Shown piece by piece: positions 17,725-27,397 of a DNA stretch of 39,411 nucleotides. The stretch covers positions 98,928 to 138,338 of the forward strand of contig NZ_NJAI01000004.1 in NCBI RefSeq assembly GCF_002632725.1, given 5' to 3'. The first letter of the stretch is position 1, and each line of letters opens with the position of its first letter. Both the position numbers and the translations under genes were made by a program. The notes below the pieces were generated by a model. It had not been told where the DNA came from. It was given only the letters and a program-made list of their open reading frames with translations, and made no database searches. This DNA is from Xenorhabdus hominickii (GTDB taxonomy: Bacteria > Pseudomonadota > Gammaproteobacteria > Enterobacterales > Enterobacteriaceae).

Positions 17725-18713
17725 GCCTGACAGGAACAGAAAGAAGTGCCGTCATGTTAATGACCCTGGGAGAAGATCAGGCGGCCGAGGTGTTCAAGCA
17801 CCTGAACTCCCGGGAAGTACAACAACTGAGTATTGCTATGGCGGGTATGCGTCAAGTCTCCAACCAACAACTGGTTGAAGTGTTGGCTGAATTTGAAGAA
17901 GATGCGGGGCAGTACACTGCCCTTAGCATCAACGCCAACGACTATCTGCGCAGTGTACTGATAAAAGCACTGGGTGAAGAACGTGCTGCCAGTCTGCTTG
18001 AGGATATCCTTGAATCCCGCGATACCACTACGGGCATAGAAACCCTTAACTTCATGGAACCGCAGATGGCGGCCGATATGATCCGCGATGAGCATCCGCA
18101 GATTATCGCCACTATTCTGGTTCATCTGAACCGTGGTCAGGCTGCCGACATCCTTGCTTTATTTGATGAACGCCTGCGCAATGATGTGATGCTGCGTATC
18201 GCCACCTTTGGCGGTGTGCAACCTTCCGCACTGGCAGAATTGACAGAAGTGCTCAATAACCTGCTGGATGGTCAAAACCTGAAACGCAGCAAAATGGGTG
18301 GTGTTCGTACTGCGGCTGAAATCATCAACCTGATGAAGAGCCAGCAAGAAGAAGGCGTCATTGATGCGGTTCGTACTTACGATAGCGAATTGGCTCAAAA
18401 AATCATTGATGAAATGTTCTTGTTCGAAAACCTTATCAACGTGGACGATCGCAGTATCCAGCGCCTGTTGCAGGAAGTTTCGACCGACTCTCTGCTTGTG
18501 GCATTAAAAGGTTGTGATCAGGCACTGCGCGATCACTTCCTCAACAATATGTCACAACGTGCTGCTGAAATCATGCGTGATGATTTGGCAAGCCGTGGCC
18601 CTGTCCGTATGTCTCAAGTGGAAGCCGAACAGAAAACCATCCTGCTTGTGGTTCGTCGTCTGGCAGAAAGCGGCGAGATGATCCTCAATGGTGGTGACGA
18701 TACCTATGTCTGA
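17721..18713 (+). CDS. fliG: Motor switch protein FliG
   Basis: Cytoplasmic switch/rotor protein that interacts with MotA stators and FliM. The 330 residues parallel E. coli FliG (331). The N-terminal domain contains [20 protein letters not shown], the middle domain has the EHPQ motif ([14 protein letters not shown]), and the C-terminal domain retains the charged torque helix ([20 protein letters not shown], followed by LASRGPVR) with all the expected Arg and Asp residues. It overlaps fliF by 4 and fliH by 8 bases, implying coupled translation. Confidence 0.97.
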   Translation: MSLTGTERSAVMLMTLGEDQAAEVFKHLNSREVQQLSIAMAGMRQVSNQQLVEVLAEFEEDAGQYTALSINANDYLRSVLIKALGEERAASLLEDILESRDTTTGIETLNFMEPQMAADMIRDEHPQIIATILVHLNRGQAADILALFDERLRNDVMLRIATFGGVQPSALAELTEVLNNLLDGQNLKRSKMGGVRTAAEIINLMKSQQEEGVIDAVRTYDSELAQKIIDEMFLFENLINVDDRSIQRLLQEVSTDSLLVALKGCDQALRDHFLNNMSQRAAEIMRDDLASRGPVRMSQVEAEQKTILLVVRRLAESGEMILNGGDDTYV

Positions 18714-19410
18714 TAAATCAAATAATGGAAACTGGCGGCTATGGCTGCCAGGCGAGTTAACTCAGTGGGAAACCCTGCGGGCGAAACTGGAACCCATAGG
18801 TGAAGAACGCAAACCCAGCAAACAGGATCTGCTACTGGAACAAGCAAAAATGCTGGACGAGATAAAAGAACAAGCTCGTCAGGCTGGTCAGGCGCAAGGT
18901 TTTGCTGAAGGTCAGGCCCAGGGTTATGAACAAGGGATTCAGGAAGGCCGACAAGCTGGACTGGCTCAGGGTTTACAAGAAGCGGAGCAACAACAGCACG
19001 TAGTTACCGAGCAGTGGAAAGCACTGTTGACGGATTTCAATCATTCACTGGATGGCTTAGATACGGTTATCGCTTCGCGCCTGATGCAACTTTCATTGAC
19101 TGCAGCCCAACATATTTTGGGTCAACCTGCTGTATGTGATGGTACTGCCCTACTGAATCAAATCCGCGAATTTATCCAGCAAGAACCCATGTTCAACGGA
19201 AAACCACAGTTACGTGTTCATCCACAAAATATTCCCCTAGTTGAACAACATCTGGGCGAAATTTTGGCTTTGCATGGTTGGCGCTTAATTGCAGATAATA
19301 AACTGCACCCGGGTGGCTGTAAGGTCAGTGCCGATGAAGGAGATCTGGACGCTAGTTTAGCCACGCGCTGGCACGAAATGTGCCGTCTGGCAGCATCGGG
19401 AGAATTGTGA
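18706..19410 (+). CDS. fliH: Export ATPase regulator FliH
   Basis: Dimeric stalk protein that binds and restrains the FliI ATPase and ties it to FliN. The 234 residues (E. coli 228) show the N-terminal [13 protein letters not shown], a central Gly-repeat helix ([35 protein letters not shown]) with the GxxxG pattern typical of FliH, and the C-terminal FliI-binding part ([36 protein letters not shown]). The start at 18706 overlaps the fliG stop by 8 bases; an in-frame ATG at 18688 lies deeper inside fliG. Its TGA shares one base with the fliI ATG. Confidence 0.94.
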   Translation: MSDKSNNGNWRLWLPGELTQWETLRAKLEPIGEERKPSKQDLLLEQAKMLDEIKEQARQAGQAQGFAEGQAQGYEQGIQEGRQAGLAQGLQEAEQQQHVVTEQWKALLTDFNHSLDGLDTVIASRLMQLSLTAAQHILGQPAVCDGTALLNQIREFIQQEPMFNGKPQLRVHPQNIPLVEQHLGEILALHGWRLIADNKLHPGGCKVSADEGDLDASLATRWHEMCRLAASGEL

Positions 19411-20774
19411 TGACGGCAAGACTTGGACGCTGGCTGGCAACATTGGATTCATTAGAAAAACGTCTGGAAAAAACCCCGAAAGTTCGTCGTTATGGGCGTC
19501 TGACCCGCGCCACAGGCTTAGTGATGGAAGCCACAGGCTTACATATGCCCCTTGGTGCGACCTGCCTGATCGAACGTCAAAATGGCAGTACCATTGAAGA
19601 AGTCGAAAGTGAAGTCGTTGGTTTCAATGGAGATAAGCTGCTGTTGATGCCAATGGAAGAACTGGAAGGCATTGTGCCGAGTGCTCGTGTCTATGCCCGT
19701 TCTTACAGTGATGATACCGGAGGCGGACGCAGCTTACCTCTGGGACCGGAATTACTTGGCAGAGTTCTGGATGGAGCAGGCCGTCCCCTTGATGGTTTGC
19801 CTTCCCCTGATACTGGCTACCGCGCCCCTCTGACAACAACACTTATTAATCCCCTGCAACGAACCCCTATCAGCAATGTGCTGGATGTTGGTGTGCGTGC
19901 TATCAACTCGCTGCTGACCGTTGGGCGCGGGCAACGCATGGGGTTGTTTGCTGGCTCAGGTGTGGGTAAAAGTGTGCTGCTCGGCATGATGGCGCGTTAT
20001 ACCCAAGCCGATGTGATTGTTGTCGGGCTGATTGGCGAACGTGGTCGCGAAGTTAAAGATTTTATCGAAAATATATTGGGTGTCGAAGGCCTGTCACGCT
20101 CAGTTGTCGTAGCTGCCCCCGCCGACGTTTCGCCACTTTTGCGAATGCAAGGAGCCTCTTATGCGACTCGTATCGCCGAAGATTTCCGTGATCGCGGCAA
20201 ACATGTCCTGCTGATCATGGATTCACTGACCCGTTACAGCATGGCACAACGAGAAATTGCATTGGCTATCGGAGAACCACCAGCAACCAAAGGATATCCC
20301 CCTTCCGTGTTTGCCAAATTGCCGGCGCTAGTAGAAAGAGCAGGCAACGGTGTCAGTGATGGTGGTTCCATTACGGCATTTTATACAGTACTGACAGAAG
20401 GTGATGACCAGCAAGATCCGATTGCCGATGCGGCTCGGGCCATTCTGGATGGCCATATTGTGTTATCGCGCTCGCTGGCAGAATCGGGTCACTATCCTGC
20501 TATTGATATTGAGGCTTCCATCAGCCGAGCCATGACCGCACTGATCGACAATACCCATTATCGTCGGGTACAACATTTCAAACAGTTGCTTTCCAGTTAT
20601 CAACGTAACCGAGATTTAATCAACGTTGGCGCATATGCTGCGGGGAGTGATCCTTTACTGGATAGAGCCATTGAGCTTTATCCTCACATGGCTTTGTTCC
20701 TGCAACAAAGTATTAATGAACGCAGTGAGTACGATACAGCCTGTTCTCAACTTCAACAGTTATTACCAACATAA
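19410..20774 (+). CDS. fliI: Flagellum-specific ATPase FliI
   Basis: Hexameric ATPase that docks and unfolds substrates for flagellar export. At 454 residues it matches E. coli FliI (457). The Walker A loop is AGSGVGKS at 181-188, followed by [15 protein letters not shown], the Walker B strand [17 protein letters not shown], and the arginine-finger region near [15 protein letters not shown]. The start at 19410 overlaps the fliH stop by one base (TGATG) and aligns with the family; the in-frame ATG at 19380 lies inside fliH. Unlike the tight upstream junctions, 109 bases separate it from fliJ, and these contain a sigma-28-like sequence. Confidence 0.97.
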   Translation: MTARLGRWLATLDSLEKRLEKTPKVRRYGRLTRATGLVMEATGLHMPLGATCLIERQNGSTIEEVESEVVGFNGDKLLLMPMEELEGIVPSARVYARSYSDDTGGGRSLPLGPELLGRVLDGAGRPLDGLPSPDTGYRAPLTTTLINPLQRTPISNVLDVGVRAINSLLTVGRGQRMGLFAGSGVGKSVLLGMMARYTQADVIVVGLIGERGREVKDFIENILGVEGLSRSVVVAAPADVSPLLRMQGASYATRIAEDFRDRGKHVLLIMDSLTRYSMAQREIALAIGEPPATKGYPPSVFAKLPALVERAGNGVSDGGSITAFYTVLTEGDDQQDPIADAARAILDGHIVLSRSLAESGHYPAIDIEASISRAMTALIDNTHYRRVQHFKQLLSSYQRNRDLINVGAYAAGSDPLLDRAIELYPHMALFLQQSINERSEYDTACSQLQQLLPT

Positions 20775-20793
20775 CATTTTTGTCCGTGGGTAT

Positions 20794-20820
20794 AACGTTT
20801 GCCTATATGGTGCCGATATA
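20794..20820 (+). promoter_or_regulatory. Candidate sigma-28 promoter ahead of fliJ
   Basis: TAAC (20794-20797), 15 bases, then GCCGATAT (20813-20820). That is two mismatches from TAAA-N15-GCCGATAA with the ideal spacing, in the only real gap of the fliFGHIJK operon and 63 bases before the fliJ ATG. Confidence 0.4.
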
Positions 20821-20883
20821 ACTTTGCTATTGATGTGAGTTTGTAACGCTTATGTTTGTTTGGTGATTAAAACGAGGAAATAA

Positions 20884-21330
20884 ATGCAACAACACTCCCC
20901 TCTCGTGACTTTACGTGAACTTGCCCAAGATGCAGCGGAAAAAGCAGCATCACAACTTGCACAGGTTCGTCAAAGCCACAAGCAAATGGAGCAACAACTC
21001 GCGGCGTTAATGAATTATCAGGATGAATATCGTACACGTTTAAACGACACCCTCAGTAGTGGCATGTCCAGCTCAACTTGGCAAAATTACCAGCAGTTCA
21101 TGAAAACACTGGAAATGGCCATTGAGCAACATAAATTACAGCTCAATCAATGGAAAAAACGACTTGAGCAAGCCGTGTCACAATGGCAGGAAAAACAGCA
21201 GCGTCTGAACGCCTTCGACACACTGCAACAGCGGGCAGAGCATAATCTGAAGTTACACCAAAATCGCATGGAGCAAAAACAAATGGACGAGTACGCACAA
21301 CGTGGTGCACAAAGGAGAATGAAACAATGA
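20884..21330 (+). CDS. fliJ: Flagellar export chaperone/stalk protein FliJ
   Basis: Coiled-coil protein that inserts into the FliI hexamer and couples it to the export gate. The 148 residues (E. coli 147) are almost entirely helical and rich in Gln, Lys and Glu, with [20 protein letters not shown] at the N-terminus, [20 protein letters not shown], and a basic end ([12 protein letters not shown]) typical of FliJ. AGGAAA lies ahead of the ATG. The stop overlaps the fliK start by four bases. Confidence 0.93.
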   Translation: MQQHSPLVTLRELAQDAAEKAASQLAQVRQSHKQMEQQLAALMNYQDEYRTRLNDTLSSGMSSSTWQNYQQFMKTLEMAIEQHKLQLNQWKKRLEQAVSQWQEKQQRLNAFDTLQQRAEHNLKLHQNRMEQKQMDEYAQRGAQRRMKQ

Positions 21331-22733
21331 ATCTCACTCTTTTGCCTACTGATTTAAAATTCACGCACAAAGGTACAGAAAAAGGTCAGTCAACATTGAA
21401 TGACCCGATAGGCGGTAACCATTCTTCTCAATTTGAGCAACTTCTCAATGCAGAAACGGCCTCTATGCAGAAATCTGTTGCTCAGGAAGATGGAAATACT
21501 CAGGTAAATAAAAATAGCCTGCAAGAAGGCCAATCTGCCGCAGACAAAACAGTAGAAGGCGGACGATCTCTGATGCAGACCATGCCGGAGAAAACCGCAG
21601 CCGTAGAAAAATCACCAGCAGAGATTTTACTACAAGAAACTGGCGCCGAATTTGCTGTATTGAAAGAGGAAGATCTTTTATCAGCCGATGCGTTGAATGC
21701 CATAATACCGATCCAAATTGCTGGTCTGATTAATTCTCAAACAAGCTCTGTGGCTCTTCCTGAAGATGCAGAGGGTGAAAACAGTGCAGCCAGTGCGTTA
21801 CTTGGCAAAAATATCAAAGCAAATGCCAGATTTGTCAGCACAGACTCGACTCAACAGCCTAAAGAAGATGAGCCGGATGATGGCCTCCAGTCGTTGACTG
21901 CACGAGATGCTACTTTTAATAATAAAGCTGAGAATACCGCTAACACTCGTCCAGCATTGGAGCCAATCGCAGGTCAAGTGAAATCGTCTACCAATAATAA
22001 ATTTTCTGCTAACAATTTCGCTGCTAACAATAAAGCAGAACCAGACAGTGTCAGCCCAAAGAATACAGTTTTAAACAGTAGTAAGGAGTTAAACCTGCCC
22101 CAGTCGGCAATTCAAGGCATCCCTGCATTAACAGCCACCGCGATTGAACCGACTTCCATCGATTCGACGGCAATATCGGCGGCATCTCCTCTACTGTCAA
22201 ACGGACAACAAACAACGGGTCAATTTCAGTTGAACAATACCGCTGCACCTTTACTGAATGCCCATCTTGGCAGCGAAGAATGGCAACAACAGCTCAACCA
22301 ACATGTGTTGTTCTTTAACCGCAATGGGCTGCAACAGGCTGAACTTCGCTTACATCCTCAAGAATTAGGTGCACTACATATCCGCATGAGTGTTGAAGAC
22401 AATCAGGCACAATTGCATTTTGTCTCTGCCCATCAGGCAGTTCGTGCTGCTCTGGAAGCTGCATTGCCGGGGTTACGCCATACCTTAGCTGAAAGTGGCA
22501 TCCAATTGGCCCAAAGCAGTGTAAACAGTGAGGCTCAAGGAAACTGGCAGCAAGAACACCATGCCAGCAATCAAGCTAATAACCAGACTAATAGTCATTC
22601 CAACGCCCATGGCGATAATCAAAATCAGGGTCTAGCAGTCGCAACAGGAGTAACGGCTTCTCACTCATCGGCTATTAAGATGACACCTCAACAACTCGCT
22701 TCTACCCGCGGAGGTGTTGATACGTTTGCCTAA
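21327..22733 (+). CDS. fliK: Hook-length control protein FliK
   Basis: Secreted molecular ruler that measures hook length and triggers the switch in export specificity. At 468 residues it is longer than E. coli FliK (375). The long N-terminal and central part is low-complexity and rich in Ala, Asn, Gln and Ser (for example [15 protein letters not shown]), as expected for a ruler. The conserved globular C-terminal domain lies at about 320-410: [40 protein letters not shown] and [20 protein letters not shown]. The Asn/His-rich tail ([20 protein letters not shown]) is unusual in composition. Last gene of the fliF operon. Confidence 0.94.
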   Translation: MNLTLLPTDLKFTHKGTEKGQSTLNDPIGGNHSSQFEQLLNAETASMQKSVAQEDGNTQVNKNSLQEGQSAADKTVEGGRSLMQTMPEKTAAVEKSPAEILLQETGAEFAVLKEEDLLSADALNAIIPIQIAGLINSQTSSVALPEDAEGENSAASALLGKNIKANARFVSTDSTQQPKEDEPDDGLQSLTARDATFNNKAENTANTRPALEPIAGQVKSSTNNKFSANNFAANNKAEPDSVSPKNTVLNSSKELNLPQSAIQGIPALTATAIEPTSIDSTAISAASPLLSNGQQTTGQFQLNNTAAPLLNAHLGSEEWQQQLNQHVLFFNRNGLQQAELRLHPQELGALHIRMSVEDNQAQLHFVSAHQAVRAALEAALPGLRHTLAESGIQLAQSSVNSEAQGNWQQEHHASNQANNQTNSHSNAHGDNQNQGLAVATGVTASHSSAIKMTPQQLASTRGGVDTFA

Positions 22734-22789
22734 TTATCCATCTAATTACTCGCCTAATTTCATGATGCACTGTAATAAAATGAAAAAGA

Positions 22790-22797
22790 GCCGATAA
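22790..22797 (+). promoter_or_regulatory. Perfect sigma-28 -10 element upstream of fliL
   Basis: GCCGATAA is an exact FliA -10 element, 153 bases before fliL. The -35 at 15-base spacing is TGTA, two mismatches from TAAA, so activity is uncertain. In Salmonella, the fliL operon is known to be read by both sigma-70/FlhDC and sigma-28. Confidence 0.4.
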
Positions 22798-22827
22798 CAA
22801 ACGTGTGAGTTAATGGTTTTTTCCTCG

Positions 22828-22853
22828 TTTGTTCCCGCTATTGCCGGAACAAA
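22828..22853. terminator. Inverted repeat after fliK
   Basis: TTTGTTCC (22828-22835) pairs perfectly with GGAACAAA (22846-22853) around a 10-base loop, with T-rich sequence upstream but no T run after it on the plus strand. It may attenuate the fliF operon or be a protein site. Confidence 0.4.
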
Positions 22854-22891
22854 GACGCGGGATAATTGATATTGATTTTGATGGATAAGGA

Positions 22892-22932
22892 TATCCGCCA
22901 CGGAATGAGCGGGGACTTATCCGCCACGGAAA
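22892..22932. repeat. 14-bp direct repeat in the fliL leader
   Basis: TATCCGCCACGGAA occurs at 22892-22905 and again at 22919-22932, exact, 27 bases apart start to start. The second copy ends 18 bases before the fliL ATG. No known flagellar regulator site was recognised in it. Confidence 0.55.
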
Positions 22933-22950
22933 ACAGGAATTTGTCTGTCC

Positions 22951-23427
22951 ATGTCTGATTATAGCTACGAGCATAAACGCACAAATCCAATTTGGATAAT
23001 ACTGTTAATACTGATTGCTGTTCTTGGTGTCGCCATCGGCGGGTATAGCTGGTGGACAGTGAAGCAATCAACCAACAACAGTACAGAAAAAACCAAAGTC
23101 ATTGAAGCGCCAGTATTTATGACCTTGGAGCCTTTTACCGTCAACTTGATCGACAACGATGAACATTTCGATCGTGTTCTCTATGTTGGCGTAACATTGC
23201 GTCTGTCTGACGAAAAAACCCGTCAGCTTTTCCATGATTATCTGCCAGAAGTTCGTAGCCGTATGTTGCTGTTACTGTCCCGCCAAAAAGCCACCGATTT
23301 GGCAAAGGATGACGGCAAAATGCGTTTGGTGGAAGAGATCAAACAGACACTACACCCAACACTGATACCCGGTGAAACTGATCAAGTCATCACCGATGTG
23401 TTGTTCACCACGTTTATTCTGCGATAA
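22951..23427 (+). CDS. fliL: Basal-body-associated protein FliL
   Basis: Single-pass inner-membrane protein that surrounds and supports the stator, affecting torque. The 158 residues (E. coli 154) have a short cytoplasmic start, one transmembrane helix (about 14-34, IWIILLILIAVLGVAIGGYS) and a periplasmic domain with VFMTLEPFTVNLIDNDEHFD and VLFTTFILR at the C-terminus, as in other FliL. AGGA lies 12 bases before the ATG, a rather long spacing. First gene of the fliLMNOPQR operon. Confidence 0.95.
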   Translation: MSDYSYEHKRTNPIWIILLILIAVLGVAIGGYSWWTVKQSTNNSTEKTKVIEAPVFMTLEPFTVNLIDNDEHFDRVLYVGVTLRLSDEKTRQLFHDYLPEVRSRMLLLLSRQKATDLAKDDGKMRLVEEIKQTLHPTLIPGETDQVITDVLFTTFILR

Positions 23428-23432
23428 TCACA

Positions 23433-24440
23433 ATGAGTGACAATATTCTTTCACAGGCAGAGATTGATGCTCTGCTCAATGGTGACAGTGCCGCTGCAGA
23501 TGACGTAGAACAAATTGCGTCAGGAGAAAATGAGGTTCGCCCTTACGATCCTAATACGCAACGCCGTGTTGTACGCGAACGTTTGCAGTCGCTGGAAATC
23601 ATCAATGAACGTTTTGCCCGCCAATTCAGGATGGGGCTGTTTAACATGCTGCGCCGCAGTCCAGATATTACGGTCGGAGCCATTAAAATACAGCCTTATC
23701 ATGAATTTGCCCGTAATTTAGCCGTACCCACTAACCTCAATCTGGTTCACCTGAAACCATTGAGAGGAACTGCACTATTCGCTTTCGAACCCAGTTTGGT
23801 TTATATCGCCGTTGACAACCTGTTCGGGGGTGATGGACGCTTTCCAACCAAAGTGGAAGGCCGTGAATTCACCTATACTGAACAGCGGATTATCAACCGG
23901 ATGCTGAAACTGGCACTGGACGCTTACCGTGATGCATGGGATTCCATCTTTAAAATTGAGGTGGAATACGTACGTTCCGAAATGCAGGTTAAGTTCACCA
24001 ATATCACTACCTCACCAAATGACATTGTGGTTACCACGCCGTTCCAAGTGGAGATCGGTGCATTGACTGGGGAATTCAACATCTGTATTCCATTCGCCAT
24101 GATCGAGCCTCTGCGCGAACGCTTGACCAATCCACCTGTGGAAAATGTACGTCAGGAAGATAGCCAATGGCGTGAAATTCTGGTGAAACAAGTTCAGCAC
24201 TCAGAATTAGAACTGGTGGCGAACTTTGTTGATATCCCCTTACGGCTATCAAAGATCCTCGAATTGAAAAGCGGTGATGTTTTGCCGATTGAAAAACCTG
24301 AACGCCTAATTGTTCACGTTGATGGTGTGCCTGTACTCACCAGCCAATATGGAACACTGAACGGGCAATATGCCCTACGTGTTGAACACCTGATTAACCC
24401 TGTTTTAACTGCTCTGGATGAGGAAAAGCACAATGAGTGA
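23433..24440 (+). CDS. fliM: Motor switch protein FliM
   Basis: C-ring switch component that binds CheY-P at its N-terminus to reverse rotation. The 335 residues (E. coli 334) begin with the CheY-binding peptide SDNILSQAEIDALLNGD, contain the GGxG-containing FliG-binding core (IAVDNLFGGDGRFPTKVEGR) and end with the FliN-like C-terminal domain (LSKILELKSGDVLPIEKP). It starts five bases after fliL and overlaps fliN by 8 bases. Confidence 0.97.
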   Translation: MSDNILSQAEIDALLNGDSAAADDVEQIASGENEVRPYDPNTQRRVVRERLQSLEIINERFARQFRMGLFNMLRRSPDITVGAIKIQPYHEFARNLAVPTNLNLVHLKPLRGTALFAFEPSLVYIAVDNLFGGDGRFPTKVEGREFTYTEQRIINRMLKLALDAYRDAWDSIFKIEVEYVRSEMQVKFTNITTSPNDIVVTTPFQVEIGALTGEFNICIPFAMIEPLRERLTNPPVENVRQEDSQWREILVKQVQHSELELVANFVDIPLRLSKILELKSGDVLPIEKPERLIVHVDGVPVLTSQYGTLNGQYALRVEHLINPVLTALDEEKHNE

Positions 24441-24840
24441 TGCTAAACAACCCGCAGATACCAGCTCGACTGAAGATATGTGGGCAGAAGCGCTGGAACA
24501 ACAGGCCGCACAGCAAACCTCTGACAGCGGTGCGTCAATATTCGAGAACTTGGAGCCGCAGGATGCTTTCTCTCAGCTCTCCGATATTGACCTGATTATG
24601 GATATTCCCGTTAAGCTTTCGGTCGAGTTGGGTCGCACCAAAATGACTATCAAACAATTGCTGAAACTGTCACAAGGCTCAGTAGTTCCCCTCGATGGCC
24701 TTGCGGGCGAACCGCTGGATATTCTGATCAATGGCTATTTGATCGCACAAGGAGAAGTGGTTGTCGTATCCGATAAATACGGTATCCGTATCACGGATAT
24801 CATCACTCCTTCTGAACGTATGCGTCGCTTGAGTCGTTAA
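24433..24840 (+). CDS. fliN: Motor switch protein FliN
   Basis: Lower C-ring protein that also anchors FliH for export. The 135 residues (E. coli 137) carry the SpoA domain: DLIMDIPVKLSVELGRTKMT, IKQLLKLSQGSVVPLDGLAG and EVVVVSDKYGIRITDIITP. The start at 24433 has AGGAAA upstream and overlaps the fliM end by 8 bases; an in-frame ATG at 24418 is inside fliM and gives a non-conserved leader. Confidence 0.96.
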   Translation: MSDAKQPADTSSTEDMWAEALEQQAAQQTSDSGASIFENLEPQDAFSQLSDIDLIMDIPVKLSVELGRTKMTIKQLLKLSQGSVVPLDGLAGEPLDILINGYLIAQGEVVVVSDKYGIRITDIITPSERMRRLSR

Positions 24841-24842
24841 CT

Positions 24843-25334
24843 ATGATGGCGAACCAGCCTTCCCTTTATGCTTCTTCTCAACGTGGTGCAGCATCAGATG
24901 CTGCACCCGTTAATACGACAGCCATTAATACTTCTGTAAATACCGTATCCACGAATACCGCTCCTCTCTCTGCCGGCCACACATTAATGCAAGTCAGCAG
25001 TGCATTGGGCGGTGTTTTATTGCTGATTTTCTTTATTACCTGGCTAGTACGCCGACTGGGTTTTGCGCCTGCCAAAAACAAAAATCATCGATTGCTGAAT
25101 GTTAAAGCAAGTTGCTCCCTTGGGCCAAAAGAGCGGGTCGTTGTGGTGGAGGTCGAAAACAATTGGTTGGTTCTGGGGGTTACATCCCAGCAGATCACGA
25201 TGCTGCATCAGATGCCTGCGCCGTCTGATAACGCGGAAAAGGATACCGCACTCAACTCACTGCCATTCGGCCAAATTTTAAAAAACACGCTCCAGCGGAA
25301 AAGCAAGAACAACAAGGACGATGATGAAAAGTAG
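24843..25334 (+). CDS. fliO: Export apparatus protein FliO
   Basis: Small membrane scaffold that helps assemble the FliP ring. The 163-residue protein has a Ser/Thr/Asn-rich N-terminus, one transmembrane helix (about 53-68, [19 protein letters not shown]) and the cytoplasmic SH3-like FliO domain ([20 protein letters not shown], then [15 protein letters not shown]). ATG codons occur at 24843 and 24846; either could be used. It begins two bases after fliN and overlaps fliP by 11 bases in the other frame. Longer than E. coli FliO (121), mainly at the N-terminus. Confidence 0.92.
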   Translation: MMANQPSLYASSQRGAASDAAPVNTTAINTSVNTVSTNTAPLSAGHTLMQVSSALGGVLLLIFFITWLVRRLGFAPAKNKNHRLLNVKASCSLGPKERVVVVEVENNWLVLGVTSQQITMLHQMPAPSDNAEKDTALNSLPFGQILKNTLQRKSKNNKDDDEK

Positions 25335-26163
25335 AGTTTTCTTTATGACCAGCAATCGAATAACAGGCAAAAAACTTGTCTCACAGCTTTACCACATACA
25401 CTTGGGCTTCATACGCTTGAGCTCCATACGTTTGTTTACTTTGCTTATTGCGCTCTTGCTACCGCTGTTCCCGATGAACGCCGCAGCCGAATTGCCCGGA
25501 ATCATCAGCCAACCTTTACCTAATGGCGGACAAAGCTGGTCATTACCCGTTCAGACCCTGATTTTCATCACTGCACTCGGTTTTATCCCTGCCGCGTTGC
25601 TGATGATGACCAGTTTTACCCGTATTATCATTGTACTTGGCTTACTGCGCAATGCACTGGGAACCCCTTCCGCCCCCCCTAACCAAGTTATGTTGGGTTT
25701 GGCGCTATTTATGACTTTCTTTATCATGGCCCCGGTATTCGATAAGGCATACCAAGATGCCTACCTGCCTTACAGTGAGGATAAAATTACACTGGAAGTC
25801 GCATTGGACAAAGGTGCCAAACCTCTGCGTCAATTCATGTTGCGTCAAACACGGGAAAACGATCTGGCACTGTTTGCCCGCCTTGCGAATCAAGAGGCCT
25901 TTGAAACTGCGGATTCTGTTCCCATGCGTGTGCTCGTCCCCGCATTTATTACCAGCGAATTAAAAACCGCGTTTCAAATTGGTTTCACCCTCTTTATTCC
26001 TTTCTTAATCATCGACTTGGTAGTTGCCAGTGTGTTGATGGCTTTAGGGATGATGATGGTTCCACCTGCCACAATATCACTACCGTTCAAACTGATGCTA
26101 TTTGTCTTGGTAGATGGCTGGCAATTGTTGCTTGGTTCACTGGCACAAAGCTTTTATGTCTAA
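25324..26163 (+). CDS. fliP: Export gate protein FliP with extended N-terminus
   Basis: Core of the export gate (FliP5-FliQ4-FliR1). The conserved part is classical: [70 protein letters not shown] [20 protein letters not shown] and [20 protein letters not shown]. At 279 residues it is about 34 longer than E. coli FliP (245). The extra part precedes the normal cleaved signal peptide ([19 protein letters not shown]) and includes an imperfect 15-base tandem duplication ([10 protein letters not shown]). The start at 25324 has AAGGA five bases upstream; no ATG exists closer to the signal peptide, though TTG codons do. Confidence 0.95.
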   Translation: MKSRVFFMTSNRITGKKLVSQLYHIHLGFIRLSSIRLFTLLIALLLPLFPMNAAAELPGIISQPLPNGGQSWSLPVQTLIFITALGFIPAALLMMTSFTRIIIVLGLLRNALGTPSAPPNQVMLGLALFMTFFIMAPVFDKAYQDAYLPYSEDKITLEVALDKGAKPLRQFMLRQTRENDLALFARLANQEAFETADSVPMRVLVPAFITSELKTAFQIGFTLFIPFLIIDLVVASVLMALGMMMVPPATISLPFKLMLFVLVDGWQLLLGSLAQSFYV

Positions 26164-26230
26164 TAAAAAACGTTATGTCTAACGTGAAATCTTATTGGAA
26201 GAAGACCAACAAATCAGGTTTGAGAAAATT

Positions 26231-26500
26231 ATGACTCCAGAATCGGTAATGGCCCTTGGTGTTGAGGCGATGAAAGTGGCATTGGCATTAGCCGCACCAC
26301 TCCTTTTAGCAGCCCTGATTTGTGGCTTGATCATCAGCTTATTGCAGGCGGCAACTCAAATAAACGAGATGACTTTATCGTTTATTCCGAAAATTCTGGC
26401 CGTTTTCGTGACTATCGTCATTGCTGGGCCGTGGATGTTAAATTTGCTGCTGGACTACATGCGTACGTTGTTTAGCAGCATTCCCACAATTATCGGTTAA
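26231..26500 (+). CDS. fliQ: Export gate protein FliQ
   Basis: Two-helix gate subunit. The 89 residues are the same length as E. coli FliQ and nearly identical in the core: MTPESVMALGVEAMKVALAL and LLQAATQINEMTLSFIPKIL. The start at 26231 matches the family; an in-frame ATG at 26195 would add 12 charged residues with no support. It ends two bases before fliR. Confidence 0.97.
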   Translation: MTPESVMALGVEAMKVALALAAPLLLAALICGLIISLLQAATQINEMTLSFIPKILAVFVTIVIAGPWMLNLLLDYMRTLFSSIPTIIG

Positions 26501-26502
26501 CC

Positions 26503-27294
26503 ATGATCCCATTTGATAGCGAAACACTTTCCCGCCTCGTCAGTGATTTTTTCTGGCCATTGGTGCGTTTGTTAGCATTATTTAGTACAGCACCGATTTT
26601 CGGTGAAAAGCAGATGCCGATAAAAATCAAAATTGGTTTAGCGTTAGTGATCACTGCCTTATTGGTTCAGAGTATTCCTTCTCCCCAAATTCCGATTTTT
26701 TCCGTTGTTGGAATTTGGGTCTTGATACAACAAATATTGATCGGTATGGCTCTGGGATTAACCATGCAGATCGCCTTTGCTGTCGTTCGTCATGCAGGTG
26801 AAATACTTGGCTTGCAGATGGGACTTTCATTCGCCACCTTCTTTGATCCTACTGGTGGCCCGAATATGCCCATTTTAGCCCGTATCCTGAATATGCTGAT
26901 GATTTTGCTATTCTTGGCATTTGATGGGCACTTATGGTTGTTGTCCATTCTGGCTGATACATTTTATTCCATTCCCATTCAATCAGCTCAGTTGAATCCA
27001 AAAGGTTTTTTATTGTTGGCCCAGAGTGCCAGCCTGATTTTTGTCAATGGCATGATGCTGGCAATGCCAATGATTACCCTACTTCTGGTCTTGAATTTTG
27101 CCTTAGGGATGCTGAATCGCATGACACCGCAACTTTCCGTATTTGTAGTCGGCTTTCCACTCACCCTGACCGTGGGAATTTTCACACTTTCCTTGTTGAT
27201 CCCGGTTCTGGTGCCATTTACTGAGCGGTTATTTGGGGAAATGTTCGACCGTTTGGCGGTGATTATTAATGAAATGGTGCTGTATACCCAATAG
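26503..27294 (+). CDS. fliR: Export gate protein FliR
   Basis: Polytopic gate subunit completing the FliPQR channel. The 263 residues (E. coli 261) contain about six hydrophobic helices with the family segments PLVRLLALFSTAPIFGEKQM, GEILGLQMGLSFATFFDPTG and LLVLNFALGMLNRMTPQLSV. Last gene of the operon, followed by a hairpin at 27327-27371. Beyond it the sequence leaves the flagellar locus and the strain-variable region begins. Confidence 0.96.
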   Translation: MIPFDSETLSRLVSDFFWPLVRLLALFSTAPIFGEKQMPIKIKIGLALVITALLVQSIPSPQIPIFSVVGIWVLIQQILIGMALGLTMQIAFAVVRHAGEILGLQMGLSFATFFDPTGGPNMPILARILNMLMILLFLAFDGHLWLLSILADTFYSIPIQSAQLNPKGFLLLAQSASLIFVNGMMLAMPMITLLLVLNFALGMLNRMTPQLSVFVVGFPLTLTVGIFTLSLLIPVLVPFTERLFGEMFDRLAVIINEMVLYTQ

Positions 27295-27326
27295 ACCCCG
27301 AGTTGCAGCACGATGGTAAGTGAACC

Positions 27327-27371
27327 GAAATGACCTCCCGCCTTTATTAGTATTAGGTAAGAGGTCATTTC
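27327..27371. terminator. Hairpin between fliR and the convergent dehydrogenase gene
   Basis: A perfect 11-bp stem, GAAATGACCTC (27327-27337) with GAGGTCATTTC (27361-27371), closes a 23-base loop that itself can pair in part (CTTTATTAG/TATTAGGTAA region). It sits between convergent genes and probably stops both. Confidence 0.65.
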
Positions 27372-27397
27372 AGCCCTATCTCTTAATTTCTACTCAC

